A DNA stretch of 64,000 nucleotides from Geminicoccaceae bacterium (lineage in GTDB: Bacteria; Pseudomonadota; Alphaproteobacteria; Geminicoccales; Geminicoccaceae): positions 29,978-93,977 of the forward strand of contig JACKIN010000016.1 in assembly GCA_020638495.1 (NCBI GenBank), written 5' to 3'. Both the position numbers and the translations under genes were made by a program. The notes under the pieces were generated by a model that saw only the letters and a program-made list of their open reading frames with translations, was not told the origin of the DNA and ran no database searches. This document shows positions 55,426 through 64,000 of this stretch, in pieces. Each line of letters begins with the position of its first letter. Position 1 is the first letter of the stretch.

Positions 55426-56435
55426 GCCATCGTCTCCTCATCGGCCTCGCGGTCGCCGTGGTCGCCGGCTTCTTCATCCTGTCGAGCGCCCTCTTCACCG
55501 TCCACCAGACGCAGCAGGCGCTGGTCCTGCAGTTCGGCAACCCCGTCCGGGTGGTCACCGAGCCCGGCCTCAACATCAAGGTGCCGTTCATCCAGCAGGT
55601 CGAGTATTTCGAGCGCCGCGTGCTCGATTTCGACGCCGGCTCGGTGGAGCTCGTGCTGGGCGACCAGAAGCGGCTCGTGGTCGACGCCTTCACCCGCTAC
55701 CGGATCACCGACCCCCTGCGCTTCCGCCAGAGCGTCGGCAGCGAGGCGGCGTTCCGGGGCCGGCTCGAGCCGATCACCTTCTCCGCCCTGCGCAGCGTGC
55801 TCGGCGAGGTGTCGCTCTTCACCATCCTCTCCGACGAGCGCACCCGGCTGATGAACCGGATCCGCGACGAGGCCAACGCCTCGCTGCAGCAGTTCGGCGT
55901 GCAGGTGGTCGACGTGCGGATCAAGCGCGCCGACCTGCCGGCGGAGAACAGCCAGGCCATCTTCCTGCGGATGCAGACCGAGCGTGAGCGCGAGGCCCGC
56001 GAGCTGCGCGCCCAGGGTGCGGAGATCGCCCAGCGCATCCGCGCCCGGGCCGATCGCGAGCGCCGCGTGCTGATCGCCGAGGCAGGTCGCGAAGCCGAGC
56101 AGATCCGTGGTCGTGGCGACAGCGTGGCGATCGGCACCTTCGCCGAGGCGTTCGGCCGGGACGCCGACTTCTTCGCCTTCTACCGGTCGATGCAGGCCTA
56201 CCGGAACGCCCTGGCCGGCGACGCGACCAGCTACGTCCTGCAACCGGACAGCGAGTTCTTCCGCTACTTCAACTCGTTCGAGGGTCTGCCCGCGGAAGAG
56301 GTCGCCGCGGCGCCGGCGGCGCCCCCGGCGGTGGCCGACGCGGCAGCGGGCGCACCAGCCGAAGCAGCGACCGACGCCTCGGCTGTGCCGCCGGTGGCCG
56401 AGCTGCCGGCGACGGCGCCGCAGAGCGCCCAATAG
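55422..56435 (+). CDS. hflC: Membrane protease regulator HflC
   Basis: A 337-residue partner of HflK. It starts with a transmembrane helix (LLIGLAVAVVAGFFILSSALFTV, 4-26), then VHQTQQALVLQFGNPVRVVTEPGLNIKVPFIQQV, the SPFH domain signature, and a coiled-coil section around 180-235 (RTERER, ELRAQGAEIAQRIRARADRERRVLIAEAGREAEQIRG). After FAFYRSMQAYRNAL the C-terminus adds an Ala/Pro-rich tail (about 290-337) which is longer than in Escherichia coli HflC. A strong hairpin 9 bases after the stop probably ends the hflKC transcript. Confidence 0.95.
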   Translation: MSHRLLIGLAVAVVAGFFILSSALFTVHQTQQALVLQFGNPVRVVTEPGLNIKVPFIQQVEYFERRVLDFDAGSVELVLGDQKRLVVDAFTRYRITDPLRFRQSVGSEAAFRGRLEPITFSALRSVLGEVSLFTILSDERTRLMNRIRDEANASLQQFGVQVVDVRIKRADLPAENSQAIFLRMQTEREREARELRAQGAEIAQRIRARADRERRVLIAEAGREAEQIRGRGDSVAIGTFAEAFGRDADFFAFYRSMQAYRNALAGDATSYVLQPDSEFFRYFNSFEGLPAEEVAAAPAAPPAVADAAAGAPAEAATDASAVPPVAELPATAPQSAQ

Positions 56436-56443
56436 GGACGGAG

Positions 56444-56488
56444 CCGGCCGCCCGCGGCCTGATGGCCGTGGGCGGCCGGGCCTTCTTC
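56444..56488 (+). terminator. Strong hairpin after hflC, probable terminator
   Basis: Sixteen base pairs (one G-U) join 56444-56459 and 56464-56479 around a 4-base TGAT loop, followed by CCTTCTT at 56481-56487. The T-run is short, but the stem is by far the most stable in the area and lies directly after the hflC stop. Confidence 0.6.
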
Positions 56489-56524
56489 GCGCCCCGACCC
56501 CGGCCGCTGATCCAGAACCCATAG

Positions 56525-56710
56525 ATGCAGGATCTGCTGACCGCTTCGGCGCTGGTTCTGGTGCTCGAAGGGGCGCTCTGGGCGCTCTTTCCGGATGCCA
56601 TGAAGCGGGCCGCGGCCCGCGCCATGACGCTCGAGAGCGGCATGCTCCGGGCGGCCGGGCTCGCGTTCGCGGTGCTCGGCGTGTTCATCGTCTGGTTGAT
56701 ACGGCGATAG
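56525..56710 (+). CDS. DUF2065 small membrane protein (YjeT-like)
   Basis: A 61-residue protein with two hydrophobic helices: LLTASALVLVLEGALWALFP (about 4-23) and MLRAAGLAFAVLGVFIVWLIRR at the end. The motif LEGALWALFPDAMKRA is the DUF2065 signature (L-(V/I)-x-E-G-x-x-x-x-(L/A)-x-P). In Proteobacteria the gene regularly follows hflK-hflC, as here, but its role is unknown; a helper of the HflKC-FtsH complex is a fair guess. The preceding terminator-like hairpin raises the question whether it is transcribed with hflC. No clear ribosome site is seen before the ATG. Confidence 0.85.
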   Translation: MQDLLTASALVLVLEGALWALFPDAMKRAAARAMTLESGMLRAAGLAFAVLGVFIVWLIRR

Positions 56711-56884
56711 CGGGCTTGGCGACGGGCGCGGCACGGCGTACATCTCGGGTTGACGGTGCGTGCCTCACGTCTCGGGCGCGGCACGCGTCGTTTGGGGCGG
56801 TCGCGAGGGCGCGGGAGCGGGCCTCGCCAAGAACGCTGGAATCGGCTCGGACGAGGAGTCCGGGCCTGCCGATAGGAGCGGTTG

Positions 56885-58381
56885 ATGGACCTGAGTTTCG
56901 GCCTTCGCCGGGCGGCCGCAGCAGCCGGAGCTGGCGTACGGCCACTCGCCGCGTTGCTGGTTTTCACCTTGTTGGCGCAGGTGCCGCTATCGGTGCCGGC
57001 CGTGGCGCAGACGCTGCCTACCCAGGGTTTCGGCGACCTGGTCGAACGGGTCGGCCCCGCCGTCGTCAACATCCAGACGAGCCGTGAGGCGGTCATGCAG
57101 GAGGACATCCCGCTGCCGCAGTTCCCGCCGGGCTCGCCCTTCGAGGAGTTCTTCAAGGACTTCTTCGACCGCGAGCAGCAGCAGCCGCAACGGCCGCGCC
57201 GCGGCGCCTCGCTCGGCTCCGGCTTCGTCATCGCGCCGGACGGTTTCGTGGTCACCAACAACCACGTGATCGCCGAGGCCGACGAGATCACCGTCGCCTT
57301 CGCCGACGGCAAGGAATACAGCGCCGAGCTGATCGGTCGCGACCAGCAGACCGACCTCGCCCTGCTCAAGATCGAGCGCGACGAGCCCTTCCCGTTCGTC
57401 GACTGGGCCGACAGCGACGAGGTCAGGGTCGGCGACTGGATGCTCGCCATCGGCAACCCGTTCGGCCTCGGCACCTCGGTCACCGCCGGCATCGTCTCGG
57501 CCCGGGGCCGCGACATCCGCGCCGGGCCCTACGACGACTTCTTCCAGGTCGACGCGGCGATCAACCGCGGCAACTCGGGCGGGCCGAGCTTCACCATGGA
57601 CGGCCAGGTGTTCGGCGTGAACACCGCCATCTTCTCGCCTTCCGGCGGCAATGTCGGCATCGGCTTCGCCATTCCCTCGAACCTCGCGAAGCGGGTCATC
57701 GACAGCCTGAAGAGCGATGGCCGCGTGGCCCGCGGCTGGCTCGGGGTGCGCATCCAGAGCGTCACCGACGAGATCGCGGCGAGCCTCGGGCTCGACGAGG
57801 CGCAGGGTGCGCTGGTCGCCAGCGTGACACCGGGCGGTCCGGCCGAGGACGCGGAGATCCAGGCGGGCGACGTCATCCTCGAGTTCAACGGCCAGGAGAT
57901 CACCCAGATGCGGTCCTTGCCCCGGATCGTGGCGGAGACCGATGTCGGCCGCGAGGTCGACGTGCTGATCTGGCGGCGTGGCGAGGAGCGGACGGTCCGG
58001 GTGACGCTCGGCGAGCTGCCGGACGACGCGACCCTGTCCGAGCTCGGCAATGGCGACGAGCCGCCGGCCAGCACGGCGCTCGCGATCGACGAGCTCGGCC
58101 TCACCGTCAGCGCCCTCGACGACGAGATGCGCACCCGGTTCGAGCTCGGCCAGGACGTGCGCGGCGTGGTCATCATCGATGTCGAGCCGGGCAGCGCCGC
58201 CGACGAGGAGGCGCTCCGCCCGGGCGACCTGATCGTCGAGGTCAGCCAGAGCGAGGTCGGCTCGCCGCCCGAGGTGCTGGCCAAGGTCAACGAGGCGATC
58301 GACGAGGGGCGCGACGCCGTCCTCCTCCTGATCGACCGGCAGGGCGACTTCCGCTTCGTGGCGCTCCGACTCGCCGCCTGA
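56885..58381 (+). CDS. Periplasmic serine protease/chaperone DegP (HtrA/Do family)
   Basis: A 498-residue protease for misfolded envelope proteins. A signal peptide ends at about residue 39 (PAVAQT). The trypsin-like domain has the catalytic His in NNHVIAEAD, Asp in TDLALLKI and Ser in GNSGGPSF, all intact; two PDZ domains follow (about 285-375 and 400-495), the first with GWLGVRIQSVTDEIAASLGL and the second with VRGVVIIDVEPGSAADEEALRPGDLI. ATG was taken with GGAG 7 bases before; a TTG immediately upstream also fits. It follows hflKC and DUF2065 and converges with serB, the usual alphaproteobacterial arrangement. Confidence 0.93.
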   Translation: MDLSFGLRRAAAAAGAGVRPLAALLVFTLLAQVPLSVPAVAQTLPTQGFGDLVERVGPAVVNIQTSREAVMQEDIPLPQFPPGSPFEEFFKDFFDREQQQPQRPRRGASLGSGFVIAPDGFVVTNNHVIAEADEITVAFADGKEYSAELIGRDQQTDLALLKIERDEPFPFVDWADSDEVRVGDWMLAIGNPFGLGTSVTAGIVSARGRDIRAGPYDDFFQVDAAINRGNSGGPSFTMDGQVFGVNTAIFSPSGGNVGIGFAIPSNLAKRVIDSLKSDGRVARGWLGVRIQSVTDEIAASLGLDEAQGALVASVTPGGPAEDAEIQAGDVILEFNGQEITQMRSLPRIVAETDVGREVDVLIWRRGEERTVRVTLGELPDDATLSELGNGDEPPASTALAIDELGLTVSALDDEMRTRFELGQDVRGVVIIDVEPGSAADEEALRPGDLIVEVSQSEVGSPPEVLAKVNEAIDEGRDAVLLLIDRQGDFRFVALRLAA

Positions 58382-58385
58382 GCAA

Positions 58386-59273
58386 TCAGCTCGGGGCGAT
58401 CTCGGCCGCCGTGTAGCCCTGGAGGTAGAGGGCGGCGGCGAGGTCGGCATGGGCGAGCACGAGGTCGGCGGCGGCCGCCAGCACGGGGTGCGGCCGCCAG
58501 GCGACGGCGAGCCCGGCGGCCTCCAGCATCGGCCGGTCGTTGGCGCCGTCGCCGAGCGCCAGCGCCGCCTCGCGGTCGAGCCCGAGCCCGGCCGCCGCCT
58601 CGTCCAGCGTCTCGAGCTTGGCCAGCGCACCGAGGATCGGCGGCAGCACCCGGCCGGTCAGCCGGCCGTCCCGGATCTCGAGCCGGTTGCCGTGATGCCG
58701 CTCGAAGCCGGCGAGCCTGGCGACGAAGGCGGTGAACAGCGTGAAGCCCCCGGAGACCAGAATGGTCAGCGCCCCCGCCGCGCGCATGGTCGAGACGAGC
58801 GTTCGGGCACCGGGGTTGAGCCGGAGCCGTTCCCTGCAGATCTCGGCGATCGCCTTTTCTTCCACGCCCTCGAGCAGCGCCACGCGCTCGGTGAGCGCTG
58901 CCGCGAAGTCGAGCTCGCCGTTCATGGCGCGCCTGGTGATCGCCGCCACCTCCGCCTTGATGCCGACGAAATCGGCGAGCTCGTCGATGCACTCGATGTC
59001 GATGATGGTGCTGTCCATGTCGGAGACCAGCAGCCGCTTCCGCCGCCCCGCCGCCGGCACCAGCGCCCAGTCCAGCGCCCGGCCGGCGAGCGCCTCGGCC
59101 AGGGTCTCGCGCGGCGGGCAGGGGTCGAGCGCCAGCTCGACGGCGGCGCTGTCGGCGAGCCAGCGGACGGTGCCGCCATGACGCCGGCCGAGGGTCTCGA
59201 CCAGCGCCGGTTCGAGCGGGGCGAGCGCCGGGTTGGCGACGAGGAGGAGGCATTGCGGACCGGTGGGCGGCAT
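58386..59273 (-). CDS. serB: Phosphoserine phosphatase SerB
   Basis: A 295-residue HAD-family phosphatase for the last step of serine synthesis. The nucleophile motif is SDMDSTII near residue 86 (D-x-D-S-T), motif II is VSGGFTLFT, and the metal motif is ALGDGANDRPML with AVAWRPHP after it. The N-terminal 80 residues form an ACT-like region with sequence LLLVANPALAPLEPALVETLGRRHGG. The ATG at 59273 gives normal length; the frame stays open upstream through miaA and ilvI but that is an antisense effect of GC-rich coding. Its end is 5 bases from the degP stop. It is divergent from miaA, with 24 bases between starts. Confidence 0.95.
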   Translation of the reverse strand: MPPTGPQCLLLVANPALAPLEPALVETLGRRHGGTVRWLADSAAVELALDPCPPRETLAEALAGRALDWALVPAAGRRKRLLVSDMDSTIIDIECIDELADFVGIKAEVAAITRRAMNGELDFAAALTERVALLEGVEEKAIAEICRERLRLNPGARTLVSTMRAAGALTILVSGGFTLFTAFVARLAGFERHHGNRLEIRDGRLTGRVLPPILGALAKLETLDEAAAGLGLDREAALALGDGANDRPMLEAAGLAVAWRPHPVLAAAADLVLAHADLAAALYLQGYTAAEIAPS

Positions 59274-59297
59274 GGCGGCTCTCGAGAGCCGGCCGAC

Positions 59298-60242
59298 ATG
59301 CGCGTGACCGGCGGCCTCGTGCTCATAGGCGGCAGCACCGCCAGCGGCAAGTCGGCCCTGGCCCTGGCCCTCGCCGAGCGCACCGGCGGGGCCATCGTCA
59401 ACGCCGATTCGGTGCAGCTCTACCGGGACCTGCCGATCCTCACCGCCCGGCCGCCCGCCGCCGAGCTGGCGCGCGCCGAGCACCACCTCTATGGCATCCT
59501 CGAAGCCCACGAGGCGAGCTCGGTCGCCGCCTGGCTCGCCCGGCTGCGGCCGGTGCTCGCCGGGCTGGAGGCGCAAAGGCGGCCGGCCATCCTCACCGGC
59601 GGCACCGGCCTCTACTTCAAGGCGCTGCTGGAAGGCCTGCCGGCGATCCCCGAGATCCCGCCGGGCCTCCGCGCCGGTCTGCGCGCCGACCCGGCCCCGG
59701 CCGAGGCGCTGCACGCCCGGCTCGCCCGCCTCGATCCCCTGCTTGCCGCCCGGCTCGAGCCCGGCGACCGCCAGCGCATCCTGCGCGGCCTCGAGGTGGT
59801 GCTCGCCACCGGCCGGAAGCTGACCGACTGGCAGGGCGACCCGCCCGTCCGCCCGCCCTTGCCGGGCCCGCGTGTCGGGATCGCCCTCCTGCCGCCGGCC
59901 GACCTCGTCCTGCCGCGCATCGAGCGGCGGCTCGACGCCATGCTGGAGCAGGGCGTGCTCGCCGAGCTCGCGGCCTTCCGCGCCCGGACGGGCGACCGGC
60001 CGACAATGCTCTCCGGGGCCGACGGTGTCGCCGAGCTCGGCGCTCATCTCGACGGCCGGATCGACCTCGCCGAGGCGCGCCGGCTCACCGTCATCAAGGT
60101 CCGCCGCTACGCCAAGCGCCAGCGCACCTTCTTCCGGGGCCAGCTCGCCGGAACCCTCGAGCCGCATCCGGTGGCGGTCGGGCCGGACAATCTCGACGCC
60201 CTGGCCGCGGCCCTGCTGGAGGGCCTGCGCGACGCGACTTGA
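59298..60242 (+). CDS. miaA: tRNA dimethylallyltransferase MiaA
   Basis: A 314-residue enzyme that adds dimethylallyl to A37 of tRNAs reading UNN codons. The P-loop GGSTASGKS (11-19), NADSVQLYRDLPILTARP, LTGGTGLYFKALLEGL and VRRYAKRQRTFFR at the C-terminus are conserved. One region is unusual: the normal P-x-M-x-A-(I/L)-G-(Y/V)-x-E-L segment reads PTMLSGADGVAELGAHL, with two additional residues and altered sequence near 236-248. It could be a lineage-specific variant that still works. The start is ATG at 59298, without a strong ribosome site. It ends 198 bases before ilvI. Confidence 0.92.
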   Translation: MRVTGGLVLIGGSTASGKSALALALAERTGGAIVNADSVQLYRDLPILTARPPAAELARAEHHLYGILEAHEASSVAAWLARLRPVLAGLEAQRRPAILTGGTGLYFKALLEGLPAIPEIPPGLRAGLRADPAPAEALHARLARLDPLLAARLEPGDRQRILRGLEVVLATGRKLTDWQGDPPVRPPLPGPRVGIALLPPADLVLPRIERRLDAMLEQGVLAELAAFRARTGDRPTMLSGADGVAELGAHLDGRIDLAEARRLTVIKVRRYAKRQRTFFRGQLAGTLEPHPVAVGPDNLDALAAALLEGLRDAT

Positions 60243-60258
60243 CAACTTGTCGCGCCGG

Positions 60259-60405
60259 GTGGCCAAATCCAACCGCGACGGTGTGGCCGCGCTCGCGGCC
60301 ACGGCCTGCCCTGTGCTGTTGATTCTCCGCCAGCGCCCGACTAGTTTGGCAGACCCTGCGCCGCAGGCTCGCCCAATGACGCCTCGTCCAACGAACCAGC
60401 GATAG
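60259..60405 (+). CDS. Possible ilv leader peptide
   Basis: A GTG-started 48-codon frame in the 198-base space before ilvI. Codons 19-23 (60313-60327) read Val-Leu-Leu-Ile-Leu, five branched-chain residues in a row, which is what attenuation leaders of ilv operons show. No convincing ribosome site is found at GTG 60259; GTG at 60283 is an alternative start. No T-rich terminator follows, apart from CTCTTTTTG at 60411-60419. Confidence 0.3.
   Translation: MAKSNRDGVAALAATACPVLLILRQRPTSLADPAPQARPMTPRPTNQR
60283..60302 (+). other. Hairpin in the ilvI leader region
   Basis: GTGGCCGC (60283-60290) pairs with GCGGCCAC (60295-60302) around a GCTC loop, an 8-bp perfect stem just before the branched-chain codons of the possible leader peptide. 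It could pause ribosomes or RNA polymerase; no T-run follows, so it is not a simple terminator. Confidence 0.4.
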
Positions 60406-60440
60406 AGCAACCTCTTTTTGCTGCAACCGGAGTTTGATCG

Positions 60441-62234
<1,794 letters not shown>

Positions 62235-62240
62235 TGCCAG

Positions 62241-62264
62241 GCCCGGGCCGCCAAGGGCCCGGGC
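62241..62264 (+). other. Strong hairpin between ilvI and ilvH
   Basis: GCCCGGGCC (62241-62249) pairs perfectly with GGCCCGGGC (62256-62264) around a GCCAAG loop, starting 7 bases after the ilvI stop. No T-run follows. It may slow decay or set the ratio of the two subunits by partial termination or processing. Confidence 0.55.
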
Positions 62265-62326
62265 TCCCTGCCTGACACCCGGGTGGCGCCACCGCCACCC
62301 AGCCCCTTCTCGCCGGACTGCCTCCC

Positions 62327-62893
62327 ATGCCCGCCAAAGAATCCAAGCCCTCCACCCCGCAGGCCCTTTTCTCCGATGCCGAGCGGACGCCCGAGGAACG
62401 TCACACCATCGTCGTCCTGGTCGACAACGAGCCGGGCGTCCTCGCCCGGGTCATCGGCCTCTTCTCCGGCCGCGGCTACAACATCGAGAGCCTGACGGTC
62501 GCCGAGATCGACGCCGACAAGTCCCAGTCGCGCATCAACATCGTGACCACCGGCACGCCTTTGGTCATCGAGCAGATCAGGAACCTGCTGGCGAAGCTGG
62601 TGCCGGTTCACTCGGTGCTCGACCTCACCGTCGAGGGCCCGCACATCGAGCGCGAGCTGGCCCTCGTCAAGGTGGTCGGCGGCCGCGAGAACCTCGTCCA
62701 GGCGCTCCGCATCGCCGACTTCATGCATGCCCGCCTCGTCGACAGCACGCCCGAGAGCTTCGTCTTCGAGGTCACCGGCACGTCCGGCGAGGTCGACGCC
62801 TTCATCCACCTCGTCGAGCCGATCGAGGTGAGCCGCGCCGGCGTGGTCGCCATCGGCCGCGGCGAATCCATCCTGCGCCCGCGCGAGCGCTGA
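62327..62893 (+). CDS. ilvH: Acetolactate synthase small (regulatory) subunit
   Basis: A 188-residue regulatory subunit. The ACT domain begins HTIVVLVDNEPGVLARVIGLFSGRGYNIESLTVAEID (about 26-62), the binding site for valine feedback in this family, with conserved N-x-P-G-V-L and R-G-(Y/F)-N-I-E-S. The C-terminal ALS_ss_C domain has GRENLVQALRIADFMHARLVDSTPESFVFEVTG. It is 92 bases after ilvI, a longer gap than usual, and contains the hairpin at 62241-62264. No strong ribosome site precedes the ATG. ilvC follows after 54 bases. Confidence 0.95.
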   Translation: MPAKESKPSTPQALFSDAERTPEERHTIVVLVDNEPGVLARVIGLFSGRGYNIESLTVAEIDADKSQSRINIVTTGTPLVIEQIRNLLAKLVPVHSVLDLTVEGPHIERELALVKVVGGRENLVQALRIADFMHARLVDSTPESFVFEVTGTSGEVDAFIHLVEPIEVSRAGVVAIGRGESILRPRER

Positions 62894-62947
62894 GCCGACC
62901 GAACTCCAGAAATCCGAACCGATACGCACGAACGAAGGGGAACCCCG

Positions 62948-63967
<1,020 letters not shown>

Positions 63968-64000
63968 CGGACGGGAAAGAAGCCAGGGGAGGGTGACCCT

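Overview
The window is a high-GC chromosomal segment of an alphaproteobacterium, probably from the Rhodospirillales/Geminicoccales side of the class. The evidence is a SciP-type CtrA inhibitor, a full TTAA-N7-TTAAC CtrA box, an FlbD-like sigma-54 activator inside a flagellar cluster, an atpHAGDC cluster without atpBEF, the serC-serA pair, and an hflKC-DUF2065-degP-serB-miaA-ilvIHC run. Genus and species cannot be read from the sequence alone. I saw no tRNA, rRNA, CRISPR array, insertion sequence or prophage, and no gene-free stretch exceeds 300 bases.

Region 1 (1-20074) is accessory carbohydrate metabolism. On the plus strand an aldose dehydrogenase (cut by the window edge), an enolase-superfamily dehydratase and an amidohydrolase-type lactonase form a non-phosphorylative sugar oxidation set of the L-fucose type. 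A spacer follows with two lipoproteins, two small cupins (one very like metal-dependent hydroxynitrile lyases) and a two-gene c-di-GMP module: a secreted molybdopterin-fold protein without cysteine plus a membrane GGDEF-EAL enzyme. Then a minus-strand series runs from 20074 down to 8054: FAD-linked 2-hydroxyacid dehydrogenase, peptide/oligosaccharide-type ABC importer, GntR regulator, second enolase-superfamily dehydratase, SMP-30 lactonase, beta-hydroxyacid dehydrogenase and a sulfatase with no signal peptide. Most genes overlap by 1-8 bases. A perfect 14-bp palindrome and a sigma-70-like promoter lie in front of the importer. Together they suggest import of a sulfated sugar or sugar acid that is desulfated and broken down in the cytoplasm.

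Region 2 (20141-37936) is flagellar. A minus-strand operon (FlhB-C-like protein, unknown small protein, fliO, fliP) reads away from a perfect CtrA box; a ThiF/MoeB-like gene and dksA read the other way. A sigma-54 promoter, with an inverted repeat placed like an enhancer, precedes fliK-flgD-flgE. sciP and then fliF-fliG-fliH-fliN-motA-flbD-flhA-flhF-flhG and a second FliK-like gene follow. The window thus holds targets (CtrA box, sigma-54 promoter) and regulators (SciP, FlbD) of the Caulobacter-type flagellar hierarchy.

Region 3 (38043-63967) is housekeeping: serC and serA (serine synthesis), recQ, purA, an unknown gene, an acetyl-CoA hydrolase/transferase-family protein, a SnoaL-like protein, a NUDIX hydrolase, the F1-ATPase genes atpHAGDC, mrp/apbC (Fe-S carrier), hflK-hflC with a DUF2065 protein and a DegP/HtrA protease (envelope quality control), serB, miaA, and ilvI-ilvH-ilvC (branched-chain amino acids). 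The space before ilvI has a possible leader peptide with five consecutive branched-chain codons.
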